Assembly: GCA_043820105.1 (NCBI GenBank)
Contig: JBDREC010000103.1
Location: 1 to 64,000, forward strand
Length of the DNA stretch: 64,000 nt
Origin: JBDREC01 sp043820105 [NCBI: Pseudomonadota bacterium]
GTDB taxonomy: Bacteria > Bdellovibrionota_F > JAHFAK01
Reading direction: 5' to 3'
Shown here piece after piece: positions 24,317 to 33,292 of this stretch (its first letter is position 1; each line of letters starts with the position of its first letter). The notes under the pieces are model-generated. The model was not told the origin of the DNA, did no database searches, and saw only the letters and a program-made list of their open reading frames with translations. The translations under genes and the position numbers were made by a program.

Positions 24317-24907
24317 TTACATTGTAAGGTCTTTTAAAAATTCATCTAAATAAAATTTATTTTTAATTTCACTAGGATCAACTTTCATAAGCTTTCCAGT
24401 AAAGCGATCTTTTTTTAGTAAACTAACTTCAGTACTTGAATTTACTATTATTTCTCTTCCAGAAATTGCATCTTCAATTACTGTGAATTTTCCAAGTGAA
24501 TATGCTAAAACTTCAGAGAAGTTAATATTTCTAAAAGCTTCAATATTTACATCTTTGACTGAATCTCTTAAAAATAATAAAACATTCTCACCATCTTTAA
24601 ATGCAGGCGCTCCAAAAACCTTTACACCTTCACCATTTATTTTACCACCTGGATTTAATATTTCTATATATGAATTAGTTGGTTCATTTTTATAACTTTC
24701 TGTAACTTCAACTGTTACTTTTGTATAAACCATGTTTGAGCCTTCTAATTTCTGAGCTTCCTGGGATATTACAGTGCCTTTTACAAGGTATTTTGAGTTT
24801 TCATATAGATCGTATTTATCCATATATAAAAGTGTTGTTGAAATGCATGGAAAAGTTGCCATCAAAAAAGCTATCAGAATTATTATTTTAGAAGTTTTTA
24901 AACTCAT
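24317..24907 (-). CDS. Exported protein of unknown function
   Basis: This 196-residue protein has a hydrophobic signal peptide (about 8-26, IIILIAFLMATFPCI). A beta-rich domain follows: YLVKGTVISQEAQKLEGSNM, YTKVTVEVTESYKN, then GKINGEGVKVFGAPAFKDGE and NVLLFLRDS. The strand pattern recalls small exported proteins found beside matrixin-like proteases. It lies upstream of the metalloprotease on the same strand (138-bp gap), which suggests a joint role, for example as an accessory or inhibitor. No family name can be given. Confidence 0.65.
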   Translation of the reverse strand: MSLKTSKIIILIAFLMATFPCISTTLLYMDKYDLYENSKYLVKGTVISQEAQKLEGSNMVYTKVTVEVTESYKNEPTNSYIEILNPGGKINGEGVKVFGAPAFKDGENVLLFLRDSVKDVNIEAFRNINFSEVLAYSLGKFTVIEDAISGREIIVNSSTEVSLLKKDRFTGKLMKVDPSEIKNKFYLDEFLKDLTM

Positions 24908-25158
24908 ATCTCCAACTCTACATAATTAACCTTAGCGATTGACTCTTTTAAGTCCGTATAATAATATTTTAGCAAATTTAGTGATAATAGGCAATAGGCA
25001 GAGATCACAAAAATTAAATTTTTTCATATAATTAGAGCACGTTTTTGTTATGGCCCAAATAATGCAGTAATATCGGCCAGATATGCTGCTTGTGAAAAAA
25101 TGACATAAAGCAAAAAAAAATAATTTTTTTCGTTTTTTTTTAATACGGAGGTTTTTTT

Positions 25159-26562
25159 ATGACAATTAGAACAAGATTTGCACCAAGTCCAACTGGTTTT
25201 TTGCATATTGGTGGGGCTAGGACTGCACTTTATAGCTATTTATATGCAAAGGCAAATAAAGGTAAATTTGTATTAAGAATTGAGGATACAGATACCGAAA
25301 GGTCCACAAAGGAATATGAAGAAGATATTCTAGCTTCAATGAAATGGTTAGGTCTTGATTGGGATGAGGGACCATTTTATCAATCAAAAAATGTGGATAT
25401 CTATAAGGAAGCTATAGATAAACTTTTTGAAAACGGTATGTTATATAAATGCTATTGCTCAAGAGAAAGACTTGACAAGGTTCGTGAAGAGGCAATGAAA
25501 GCAGGAGGAAAACCCAAGTATGATGGGAAATGCCGTGAATTCAATGAACATAAAGACGAGCCATATGTTATTAGATTTAAAATGCCGCAAGTTGGTCAAG
25601 TCCTGGTAAATGATTTGATTAAAGGTGAAACAACTTTTGATAACAGTGAGTTAGATGATTTAATAATTGTTAGGCAAAATGGAGCTTATACTTATAATTT
25701 TGTAGTTGTTATTGATGATGTTGAAGAAAAGATTACTCACATTGTTCGAGGTGATGATCATTTAAATAATACTCCAAAACAATTACATATTTACAATGCA
25801 TTAGGAGCAGAGCCTCCAATTTTTGCACATTTACCTATGATTTTAGGACCAGATAAACAAAGATTATCAAAAAGACATGGAGCAACAGCTGTATCTGCTT
25901 ATAAAGATGCAGGTTATTTACCTCATGCAATGCTGAATTATCTGCTTCGTCTTGGATGGTCCCATGGAGATGATGAGATTTTTTCAAAAGATGAAATGGT
26001 CCAAAAATTTCTTAATGGAAATCTAGGTAAGTCATCTTCTATTTTTGATATGGATAAATTTACCTGGCTAAATGGTCATTATATTAGGCATGAAACTGAT
26101 GAAAAGTTGGTTGAACTATTAGGTGAAAAGCACCCGCAAGTTATAGAAAATAAAAACGAAAAAGTGTTAGAACTTGTTCGTCTATGCAAGGAAAGAGCAA
26201 AGACAATAAATGAATTATATGATTGGATTTCTTTTTATTTTAAAGACGAAATTGCATATGATGAAACAGCGAGTCAAAAGTTTTTAAAGGGAAATGTATT
26301 AGAACCATTTACAGAATTATATGAAAAATTAAATTCTCTTGAAGATTTCAAAGAAGAAGCTGTGCAAAGTCTATTTATGGGTATTTTAGAAAAACACGAA
26401 ATTAAACTTGTCAAACTTGCTCAACCAGTACGGGTAGCCCTAACTGGCAAAAGCTTTAGCCCAGGAATTTTTGAAGTCATTTCAATCCTCGGCAAAGACA
26501 GAACAATTTCCCGCCTTGAAAAGGGACTTGAATTTATTAAAGAGCGAGTTGTTGCTAGCTAG
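25159..26562 (+). CDS. gltX: Glutamyl-tRNA synthetase
   Basis: The 467-residue class I synthetase charges tRNA-Glu (and tRNA-Gln in bacteria that use the amidotransferase route). The HIGH motif is PSPTGFLHIGGARTAL at residue 8 onward. The second signature is LSKRHGATAV near residue 240, in place of KMSKS, as is usual for GltX. The C-terminal anticodon-binding helical domain is complete. CGGAGG sits upstream of the ATG. It is convergent with the LysM/M23 lipoprotein gene, separated by a palindrome. Confidence 0.97.
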   Translation: MTIRTRFAPSPTGFLHIGGARTALYSYLYAKANKGKFVLRIEDTDTERSTKEYEEDILASMKWLGLDWDEGPFYQSKNVDIYKEAIDKLFENGMLYKCYCSRERLDKVREEAMKAGGKPKYDGKCREFNEHKDEPYVIRFKMPQVGQVLVNDLIKGETTFDNSELDDLIIVRQNGAYTYNFVVVIDDVEEKITHIVRGDDHLNNTPKQLHIYNALGAEPPIFAHLPMILGPDKQRLSKRHGATAVSAYKDAGYLPHAMLNYLLRLGWSHGDDEIFSKDEMVQKFLNGNLGKSSSIFDMDKFTWLNGHYIRHETDEKLVELLGEKHPQVIENKNEKVLELVRLCKERAKTINELYDWISFYFKDEIAYDETASQKFLKGNVLEPFTELYEKLNSLEDFKEEAVQSLFMGILEKHEIKLVKLAQPVRVALTGKSFSPGIFEVISILGKDRTISRLEKGLEFIKERVVAS

Positions 26563-26570
26563 CACATTTT

Positions 26571-26595
26571 AGCTTGTAGCTACCAGCTACAAGCT
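26571..26595. terminator. Perfect palindrome between convergent genes (probable bidirectional terminator)
   Basis: AGCTTGTAGCT (26571-26581) and AGCTACAAGCT (26585-26595) are perfect reverse complements with an ACC loop. The hairpin lies 8 bases after the gltX stop and 9 bases before the end of the opposite gene. It can form in both transcripts. The same AGCTTGTAGCT unit occurs as a direct repeat elsewhere in the window, so the palindrome may have arisen from that repeat family. Confidence 0.65.
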
Positions 26596-26604
26596 AGAAT
26601 ATAT

Positions 26605-27330
26605 TCAAAAATTAATATAACTTTCAGGATCAATTGATTCTACTCCTGAGCGTAATTCGAAGTGGAGATGGTTATTTTCTGCGTTTCCTGTGTTGCCAAC
26701 TTCAGCGATATAATCTCCTTTTTGGACTTTATCGCCTTCTTTTACTAAGTTTTTGCTATTGTGTGCATAAACTGAGGTGAAATCTTGTTCGTGCTTGATA
26801 ATTACTAAATTTCCGTAGTCTTCTAGTTCTGATCCTGAATATACCACTACACCAGCTGCACAGGCTTTTATTTTGCTTCCTTTTGCTGCTTTTATATCTA
26901 TACCATGGTGTTTTTTGCCAGATCTATATCCATATTTTGATGTAATATTTCCAGATACTGGAGAAATGAATTGTAAAGTGCTTTTAGGTATTGCTTTTTC
27001 TTTTTTGGCAACTGGTGGTTTATAAGTATTTCTTTTTGCTGGTTTTGAAATAGCTTGGTCAATTCTAATAAGTCTGTCTGCACCTGGAATAAAGATTAGA
27101 TCCCCTTCTGCAACTGACAAAGAAGTCATTTTATTTGCTTTAATAATATCTTTTTTAGCAATTTTATAAGCTTTAGATATCATGTCAAGGTCAACACCTT
27201 CAGTTACTTTATGATATACGCCGCCTTTTATGTCGATAATGTAGCTGTGGATTGGACCGCAGGAGGAAATTGATAATAATATTATGGCGTACAGCGTACA
27301 GAGTACGGCGTGTTTAATTTTCAAATCCAT
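26605..27330 (-). CDS. LysM/M23 peptidase-domain lipoprotein (NlpD-like)
   Basis: This 241-residue lipoprotein has the lipobox SISSC, one LysM peptidoglycan-binding domain (YHKVTEGVDLDMISKAYKIA to GDLIFIPGA) and a C-terminal M23 domain. The M23 motifs are KHHGIDI (HxxxD) and NNHLHFEL (HxH). NlpD-like proteins activate cell-wall amidases during division, or hydrolyse peptidoglycan themselves when all zinc ligands are present. GGGAGAC precedes the ATG. The start overlaps pcm by 17 bases, and the order surE-pcm-nlpD matches many proteobacteria. The signal-peptide codons (27284-27312) consist of GTACGCTGT-like repeats. Confidence 0.92.
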   Translation of the reverse strand: MDLKIKHAVLCTLYAIILLSISSCGPIHSYIIDIKGGVYHKVTEGVDLDMISKAYKIAKKDIIKANKMTSLSVAEGDLIFIPGADRLIRIDQAISKPAKRNTYKPPVAKKEKAIPKSTLQFISPVSGNITSKYGYRSGKKHHGIDIKAAKGSKIKACAAGVVVYSGSELEDYGNLVIIKHEQDFTSVYAHNSKNLVKEGDKVQKGDYIAEVGNTGNAENNHLHFELRSGVESIDPESYINF

Positions 27331-27955
27331 GTCTCCCTATTAGTTTTACAAATCTGCAGGCTCCTTCGCTTAAGATTTCAATATCTTCTTCACCTTTAAT
27401 AAATACTTTAAGAATTTGTGAATCTTCATCTCCAATTGGGATGACAATTTTACCACCAATTTTTAGCTGTTCAATATATGTTCTTGGTATTTCTGGAGAT
27501 GCAGCTGAAACAATTACAGCATCAAAAGGGGCTTCTTCAGCATAACCTAAAGTTCCATCTGATACTAAAAGTCTAGCATTATAATAATTAAGTTCATCAA
27601 GTGTTTTTTGTGCATTTCTTGAAAGTTCTTTAATTCTTTCTATTGAAAAAACTTTTTTTACAATTTCTGCTAAGATGGCTGTCATATATCCTGAGCCAGT
27701 GCCGATTTCTAAGACTTTTTCATTTCCCTTTAATTCCAATAATTCTACCATTAATGAGACAATGTAGGGTTGGGAAATCGTTTGAGCAAAACCTATTGGA
27801 AGAGGATAGTCACCATATGCTCTAAGATATAAAGCTTCATCAACAAACATATGCCTTGGAACTTTTTTAAAGGCTTCAATAACTTTTATGTCTTTTATGC
27901 CTCTAGGGATTAATTGTGTGTTAACCATCTTGTTGCGTTCATATTGAAATTCCAC
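27314..27955 (-). CDS. pcm: Protein-L-isoaspartate O-methyltransferase
   Basis: The 213-residue SAM-dependent repair enzyme methylates L-isoaspartyl residues in damaged proteins. The SAM loop is LEIGTGSGYMTAILAEI, and the substrate-side FVDEALYLRAYGDYPLPIGFAQTISQPYIVSLM is highly typical. It starts at GTG 27955, directly after the surE stop, so coupling is expected. Length is normal. Confidence 0.95.
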   Translation of the reverse strand: MEFQYERNKMVNTQLIPRGIKDIKVIEAFKKVPRHMFVDEALYLRAYGDYPLPIGFAQTISQPYIVSLMVELLELKGNEKVLEIGTGSGYMTAILAEIVKKVFSIERIKELSRNAQKTLDELNYYNARLLVSDGTLGYAEEAPFDAVIVSAASPEIPRTYIEQLKIGGKIVIPIGDEDSQILKVFIKGEEDIEILSEGACRFVKLIGRHGFEN

Positions 27956-28705
27956 TTAGAATATTTTCCTTTCCTGTAAATCTTTTATTGCATCTAAGTC
28001 GGTAACCTCGGTTTTAATCGGTGTTATTGAGATTTTATTTTCTTGTAATGCATAACAATCACTGCCCATACCATGACCCTTGGTATCAGCTACGCCCGTA
28101 AACCAGTAATAATCCCTGCCAATGGGGTCAATTCGTTTTTCTAAATTTTCTTTATATATCTTACTTCCTAATTTAGTTATTTCAACTCCTTTTATTTGAT
28201 CATAGGGAAGATTGGGAATGTTTATATTATAAAGTATGTTATTGGGTAATTCATTTGATAATAGTTTTTTTGCAAAAACTTGTGCAAATTTTGCAGCGCT
28301 TTCATAAATTGGATCTGAAAATGTGGCTAATGAAATTGCAAATGCTGGGACTTCTCTGTAAATAGCTTCCCAGGCTCCAGCAATGGTTCCTGAATAAAAG
28401 ATATCCTGGCCAACATTTTGACCAAGGTTTATGCCTGAAATTGCTAAGTCTGGCTGGCCATTGCAAATGTGTTGTATCCCTGCATTTATGCAATCACTTG
28501 GTGTGCCTTTTACAGCATAGATGTTTTCTTCAAGCTTTTTTATCCTAATTGGCTCTGCAATAGTGATGGATCTTCCACAGCCTGAAACTTCAACATTTGG
28601 AGCAGCAATATAAACTTCACCAATTTCCTTCATGTACTGGGCTAAAATTCTTATGCCTTTAGCGTGTACACCATCATCATTTGTTAACAATATCTTTATT
28701 GACAT
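27956..28705 (-). CDS. surE: 5'/3'-nucleotidase SurE
   Basis: The 249-residue SurE is a metal-dependent nucleoside monophosphate phosphatase. The N-terminal motif LLTNDDGVHAKGI carries the Asp pair for metal binding, followed by CGRSITI, SGINLGQNVGQDIFYSGTIA and ALSLA-like AISLATFSDP. It lies between the transaldolase gene (one-base gap) and pcm, in the usual surE-pcm pairing. Confidence 0.96.
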   Translation of the reverse strand: MSIKILLTNDDGVHAKGIRILAQYMKEIGEVYIAAPNVEVSGCGRSITIAEPIRIKKLEENIYAVKGTPSDCINAGIQHICNGQPDLAISGINLGQNVGQDIFYSGTIAGAWEAIYREVPAFAISLATFSDPIYESAAKFAQVFAKKLLSNELPNNILYNINIPNLPYDQIKGVEITKLGSKIYKENLEKRIDPIGRDYYWFTGVADTKGHGMGSDCYALQENKISITPIKTEVTDLDAIKDLQERKIF

Positions 28706-28706
28706 A

Positions 28707-29354
28707 TTATATTTCCTGTTTTTTTGAATCTTTTAAAAAGTTTTCAATAGCAATAGAAGTTAGTTCATGTTCAGTAATGATGGGAATTAAATCAGGTGTT
28801 ATGGTAATTTCATTAATTCCAGCTGCCAAGGTTTTTTCAACATGTGCTCTTGTTTTAAAGCTCGCACAAAGGATTTTTGAGTTAAATTTATTTTCATAAA
28901 AAATAGTTGAAAGCTCTACTAAAAAAGTAAAGAAATCCAGATTCGCTTTTTCCATTCTGCTCACGTAAGGGATAACATAATCAGCCCCTGCTTTTGCTGC
29001 CAAAACCCCTTGAGAAATAGAAAAACAAGCAGTTGCAGCTGTTTTTACTCCAATTTCAGAAAGCCTTTCAATTGCTTTTAAGCCCTCAAAGTTAATTGGT
29101 ATTTTAACAATAATTCTATTGCAGGATAAATCACTTAATTTATGAGCTTCATTAATGATATTTTCAGCATTAGTTTCTGTAACTTGAGCGAAAATAACGC
29201 CATCGCTTAATTCTGCGATTTTGGGAATTATTGTCTTAGTAGTTTCTCCAACTTTTGCACAAATTGTTGGATTTGTAGTAATTCCATCAAAAAGTTTTGG
29301 ATTATAATACTTTAAAATTTCAGCAGTATCAGCAGTATCTAAAAATATTTTCAT
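28707..29354 (-). CDS. tal: Transaldolase / fructose-6-phosphate aldolase family
   Basis: The 215-residue short-type transaldolase (TalC/FSA class) has MKIFLDTADTAEI at the start, DGITTNPTI, and the Schiff-base Lys in IIVKIPI. Later motifs are AATACFSISQGVLAAKAGADYVIPYVSRM and ITPDLI. I start at ATG 29354 behind AAGAGG. The frame is open to 29432, but that 26-residue extension is encoded by the GTGGTAAGT repeat tract. Transaldolase versus fructose-6-phosphate aldolase activity cannot be fixed from sequence. It heads the surE-pcm-nlpD transcription unit. Confidence 0.92.
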   Translation of the reverse strand: MKIFLDTADTAEILKYYNPKLFDGITTNPTICAKVGETTKTIIPKIAELSDGVIFAQVTETNAENIINEAHKLSDLSCNRIIVKIPINFEGLKAIERLSEIGVKTAATACFSISQGVLAAKAGADYVIPYVSRMEKANLDFFTFLVELSTIFYENKFNSKILCASFKTRAHVEKTLAAGINEITITPDLIPIITEHELTSIAIENFLKDSKKQEI

Positions 29355-29363
29355 AAAACCTCT

Positions 29364-29403
29364 TTTATAAGTGGTAAGTGGTAAGATGTAAGTAGTAAGT
29401 ATT
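29364..29403. repeat. Degenerate GTGGTAA/GTAGTAA repeat
   Basis: AAGTGGTAAGTGGTAAG and ATGTAAGTAGTAAGTATTA lie just upstream of the transaldolase start. The period is about 7 bases. It produces a false N-terminal extension in the transaldolase frame. Confidence 0.65.
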
Positions 29404-29561
29404 ACTTTTAGTAATAATTTGTCAAACAACATTTCATTGAAATAAAATATCTTTAAACTTAATAAATTAACTTGATATTTTTATCATAATGGATGAATTT
29501 TAAAATGTATTTTTTTTAACTTATTGTTCCAAATTGATTAATTATGTGATAGGGATTTTCA

Positions 29562-30005
29562 ATGGATGTTGGAAATAACGGCTCTAGCCGTAAAGTGCTC
29601 TCTGAAATAAATGTTACTCCCTTTGTTGATGTTATGCTTGTCTTATTGGTTATTTTTATGGTTACTGCTCCTTTGATTCAACATGGAGTAAAAGTAAACC
29701 TCCCAAAAGCAGACACAACAGCTATTGAGCCTTCAGAAAAAGAACAACTCATTGTAACAATAGATAAAAATAAAAACATATTTATATTAGCAGATAAGTA
29801 TTCTTATGAGGATTTTGTTGTAAAAATACTAAGTATTGCGAAAAACAAAAAGGATAAAAAGGTTTTTTTAGGGGCTGATGGTAGTCTTAACTATGATGTA
29901 ATTATTAAAATCATGGCTATTATGAAAAACGCAGGTTTTGAGGAGATAGGTTTAATTACAGAGCCGGATATTGAGAAAACAGTGATGAAGAGTAAAGAGC
30001 TTTGA
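29562..30005 (+). CDS. tolR: TolR/ExbD-type biopolymer transport protein
   Basis: The 147-residue inner-membrane protein has one helix with the conserved Asp of INVTPFVDVMLVLLVIFMV, then a periplasmic domain ending in NAGFEEIGLITEP. In the Tol system it uses the proton-motive force with TolQ to energise TolA. It begins a tolR / TonB-TolA-like / tolB / pal cluster, but no tolQ lies upstream; a transaldolase gene on the other strand is there instead. AGGGATTTTCA precedes the ATG. Confidence 0.92.
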   Translation: MDVGNNGSSRKVLSEINVTPFVDVMLVLLVIFMVTAPLIQHGVKVNLPKADTTAIEPSEKEQLIVTIDKNKNIFILADKYSYEDFVVKILSIAKNKKDKKVFLGADGSLNYDVIIKIMAIMKNAGFEEIGLITEPDIEKTVMKSKEL

Positions 30006-30112
30006 TGCTGGTTGCTGGTGTTGCTTTCTCTGGTGCTCTGGTGATCTGGTGCTCTGGTGACCAAGATTAAGACTTAAGATTAAGATTTAAGATTAAGATT
30101 TAAGATAAAGCT
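30006..30112. repeat. Two degenerate repeat tracts between tolR and the tolA-like gene
   Basis: The first tract (30006-30062) has GCTGGTTGCTGGTG and CTCTGGTGATCTGGTGCTC units. The second (30063-30112) has GATTAAGATTTAAGATTAAG units. They separate two genes that are otherwise in the same operon, and the second tract ends within 10 bases of the next ATG. Confidence 0.7.
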
Positions 30113-30116
30113 AAAG

Positions 30117-31007
30117 ATGGAAAAAATTAAGAGGAAAACAAGGTCGCATATTGGGACATTTATTGTAATGTTTGTGTTATCTTTGTCTGCACATCTATTT
30201 GCTTTTTATTTTCTGGCAAAAAGATATCCTGACAGTCTTGATAAGATTGAGATTCCTAAGATTAAATCAGTAAAGGGATATTTAATTTCGCAAGATGAGC
30301 TTTTAATTAAGGAAGTTTTAAAAATTAAGCAGCGAACAAAGCTTGCTGCTCCTAAATATACTCCACCCCCACCAAAACAAGTTGTTCCAAAAAACGTAGT
30401 TAAGCTTCCACCAAAGGAAGTTGAAAAGCCTAAGCCTAAAAAGACGAAGAGGCAAATTGAAAAGGACAAAGCTTTAGAAAATATTAAGAAGAAAATTGAA
30501 AAGAAGATTATTACCGAGAAAAAATTACCTATAAAAACTGATCCAACAGAAACACGTGAGGCTCCAAAGGCTGAGAATTTTCCTGTTCCAGAAGGGTGGA
30601 AGGAGACGGAGACAGCTAAGCTTAAGATTCCACTTGGTAGCCAAACCGGAAATGAAGGTGGCAAAGAATTAAATGAAGATATGATTAATTATGAAATCGC
30701 CAAGTATGGGCTTTTACTTAAAGATAGCATTATAGGCAATTTTATCTTAAGTAATAAACGAGCTCTTAGAGAAAATCCTGATATTGAAATACATGTAAGT
30801 GTAAAGACAGATTCAAATGGAAGATTAATTTTTATGGAACTTGTAAAAAGCTCTGGAGTTGATTCCTTAGATGGACAATGTCTAAGCGCTATAAAAAAGA
30901 CTGAACCATTTCCCAGACCCCCTCTTATTTTAAAAGGAAGATCTAGCTTCACTTTTAAATTTATTTTTCCTGGCAAAGATTTACTAAAACTTATTAATGA
31001 GGAATAG
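30117..31007 (+). CDS. tolA: TonB/TolA-like periplasm-spanning protein
   Basis: This 296-residue protein has an N-terminal membrane helix (about 12-32) and a long Pro/Lys-rich spacer (YTPPPPKQVVPKNVVKLPPK and onward to about 165). The compact C-terminal domain has the TonB/TolA_C pattern: IEIHVSVKTDSNGRLIFMEL, VKSSGVDSLDGQCLSAIKKT and EPFPRPP. It takes the TolA position between tolR and tolB, 2 bp before tolB. The symbol reflects position; the family call is TonB C-terminal/TolA. Confidence 0.87.
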   Translation: MEKIKRKTRSHIGTFIVMFVLSLSAHLFAFYFLAKRYPDSLDKIEIPKIKSVKGYLISQDELLIKEVLKIKQRTKLAAPKYTPPPPKQVVPKNVVKLPPKEVEKPKPKKTKRQIEKDKALENIKKKIEKKIITEKKLPIKTDPTETREAPKAENFPVPEGWKETETAKLKIPLGSQTGNEGGKELNEDMINYEIAKYGLLLKDSIIGNFILSNKRALRENPDIEIHVSVKTDSNGRLIFMELVKSSGVDSLDGQCLSAIKKTEPFPRPPLILKGRSSFTFKFIFPGKDLLKLINEE

Positions 31008-31009
31008 CT

Positions 31010-32356
31010 ATGAAGAAAACAATTTTTACAACTTTGTTAATGTTTATTTTAACTTGCACTTCATCCGTCAATGCTGAAGAAAAGGAGATTGTTATCACAA
31101 TTGACGATTTTCAGAAAAAGGCAACTCCAATTGCTATTGTTCCTTTTGTGGATCTTGGAGATGTAAAATATAATCATAAGGATTGGGCTTATCTTCATCA
31201 AACTATACTTGATGACTTAGGTTTAACAGGGTGGTTTCGCCTCATTAAAGAAGACGCATTTTTAGCTTCAGCTCCAAAAGAAATTAGCGATTTTTCTGTA
31301 TCAAAAATTCCCTTTCAAAAATGGGCTGTTTTAGATGCAGTATATTTATTAATGGGATTTTATAAAAAAGATGGAACTAAAGTTACTGTTAACTACTATC
31401 TTTATAATGTAATTCAAAGAAAGCTTATTGTTAGCCAATCGCTACACAGCTCTAATCATATGGGAAGAAAAACAGCTCATAGAGTTGCTGACAGGGTTGT
31501 TGAATATATTACTGGTGAAATGGGAATCTTTGAAACAAAGATTGTAGGAACCTATGTCACCTATGAGGGCGGAAATAAGATTGAACAAATTTTTATATCT
31601 GAATTTGATGGTAAAAATATTGAAATGAAAACAAGTGGGAAAAATAAAAATCTTTCTCCTGCCTGGTCAAGTGATGGAAAGAAGATTGTATTTGTATCTG
31701 ATAGAAGAGGTTCCTGGGAACTTAATATAATAGATTGGATCCAGAAAAAAATATATCCAATTACAAAACTTGAAACCACTATCATTAGTCCTACATTTAA
31801 TCCTACTAACGATGAAATCGTTGCCGCAATGTCTGTGAAGGGCGATACTAAGCTTTTTAGGTTCTCTCAAACGGGTAAGATGCTGCAACAATTGACAAAA
31901 GGTTGGAATAGCATGGATATTCAGCCAAGCTTTAGTCCTGATGGCACAAAAATTGCATTCTCTAGTAGTAGAAGTGGAAGACCTCAGATCTATGTAATGG
32001 ATGCAAATGGCAATAATGTCAAGAGGTTAACCTTCGGTGAAATGAAAGATCAATGTCCAGCCTGGTCCCCAAAAGGGGACAAGATTGTCTATGCATCGCA
32101 GGATGCGGACAAACATATGGACATATTTGTTATAAATGCTGATGGATCCGGGCAGCCTCAGAGGCTAACGTATGATAGTCGAAATAATGAAGATCCTACC
32201 TGGTCTCCGGATGGTCGTTTCATAGCATTTTCAACAGATAGGGAAAGGGGTAAGTATCACGTTTGGATTATGAATAAGGATGGTAAGAATGCAAGACCTT
32301 TGACTAAGGGTAAAGGTGAATACATTATTCCATCGTGGTCCCCAAGAATTAAATAG
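31010..32356 (+). CDS. tolB: Tol-Pal system beta-propeller protein TolB
   Basis: The 448-residue periplasmic TolB has a signal peptide, an N-terminal alpha/beta domain (about 40-170) and a six-bladed propeller built from WD40-like units. Examples are LSPAWSSDGKKIVFVSDRRG, IQPSFSPDGTKIAFSSSRSG, CPAWSPKGDKIVYASQ and DPTWSPDGRFIAFSTDR. TolB binds Pal and links the outer membrane to the inner-membrane motor. The start lies 2 bp after the tolA-like gene. Length is normal. Confidence 0.96.
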   Translation: MKKTIFTTLLMFILTCTSSVNAEEKEIVITIDDFQKKATPIAIVPFVDLGDVKYNHKDWAYLHQTILDDLGLTGWFRLIKEDAFLASAPKEISDFSVSKIPFQKWAVLDAVYLLMGFYKKDGTKVTVNYYLYNVIQRKLIVSQSLHSSNHMGRKTAHRVADRVVEYITGEMGIFETKIVGTYVTYEGGNKIEQIFISEFDGKNIEMKTSGKNKNLSPAWSSDGKKIVFVSDRRGSWELNIIDWIQKKIYPITKLETTIISPTFNPTNDEIVAAMSVKGDTKLFRFSQTGKMLQQLTKGWNSMDIQPSFSPDGTKIAFSSSRSGRPQIYVMDANGNNVKRLTFGEMKDQCPAWSPKGDKIVYASQDADKHMDIFVINADGSGQPQRLTYDSRNNEDPTWSPDGRFIAFSTDRERGKYHVWIMNKDGKNARPLTKGKGEYIIPSWSPRIK

Positions 32357-32434
32357 TTTTTCATCTTAAATGGGGGCTTGTAAAATCCAAAAGGATGATT
32401 AAATAACTATTAAACGGTCAAATAGGAGTTTGAA

Positions 32435-33205
32435 ATGTACAAAATGTTGGGAGTTTTAATCTTAGCCTCTATTATTTTAGCAAGTTGCTTAACAAAAGCA
32501 CCTTACAAAGAAATAAATGAAGCTCAAGATGCCATGAGAAATGCTGTAAAGGCAAATGCACCTCAATATGCACCTAAAGAATTTGAATCAGCGCAAGAAG
32601 CAATGGATAGAGCTACAAATGATCTTGTTGGCCAGGATTTTAATGGCGCAAGACATAATGCGAAAGTAGCCTCAGAACTTGCATATTTTGCAAAGATCGC
32701 TGCAATTAGAAATAAAGATTGTATGGATGATACCTTGCTTGGTGAAGAAAGCATTACTGAATCCAACCTTGACGCTGGTTTAAAGGCACTTTCACTTGCA
32801 GATGAGCAAGAAGCAGCTGATTCATTTAAAGATTCATCAGTTTCAGAAGGCTTACTTGCTGAATTTGATGAAGCTGGATTAAAAGTGATTTATTTTGATT
32901 TTGATCAGTATCAAATTAAAAAAGACCAGGAACAAAATGTATCAAAGAATATTAATTTCTTAAAGAAATATGATAATGTGAATTTGCTTGTTGAAGGTCA
33001 TTGTGATGTTAGAGGAAGTAATGAATACAATTTAGCCCTTGGACAAAAAAGAGCTTATGCTATTCAAGACTTTTTTGATAAAAATGGCATCAGCCAAAAA
33101 AGAGTTAAGCTTGTTAGCTTTGGCGAGGAAAGACCTGCATTAATAGGTTCTGGCGAAGATATCCACTCAAAAAACAGAAGAGTTGAGTTTCAAATCACAG
33201 ATTAG
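32435..33205 (+). CDS. pal: Peptidoglycan-associated lipoprotein Pal (with N-terminal DUF4398-like helical part)
   Basis: The 256-residue lipoprotein has the lipobox ILASC and a helical region with a DUF4398-like repeat (APYKEINEAQDAMRNAVKAN and FESAQEAMDRATNDL). The C-terminal OmpA-like domain has VIYFDFDQYQIKKDQ, VEGHCDVRGSNEYNLALGQ and SFGEERPA. The OmpA domain binds diaminopimelate in peptidoglycan. It is longer than a minimal Pal because of the helical insertion. It follows tolB by 78 bp. Confidence 0.93.
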   Translation: MYKMLGVLILASIILASCLTKAPYKEINEAQDAMRNAVKANAPQYAPKEFESAQEAMDRATNDLVGQDFNGARHNAKVASELAYFAKIAAIRNKDCMDDTLLGEESITESNLDAGLKALSLADEQEAADSFKDSSVSEGLLAEFDEAGLKVIYFDFDQYQIKKDQEQNVSKNINFLKKYDNVNLLVEGHCDVRGSNEYNLALGQKRAYAIQDFFDKNGISQKRVKLVSFGEERPALIGSGEDIHSKNRRVEFQITD

Positions 33206-33292
33206 TTTCAAAAGATCTTTTTTATTTTTCTTGAAACATCTAATTTTAATTTATATCCTTTAAAATACAAAAATAACTAAAGGTATAGTTCC

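Noticed and set aside
30206-30976. Minus-strand ORFs opposite the TolA-like gene
   Set aside because: They mirror the Pro/Lys-rich spacer and C-terminal domain of the plus-strand gene and have no start signals.
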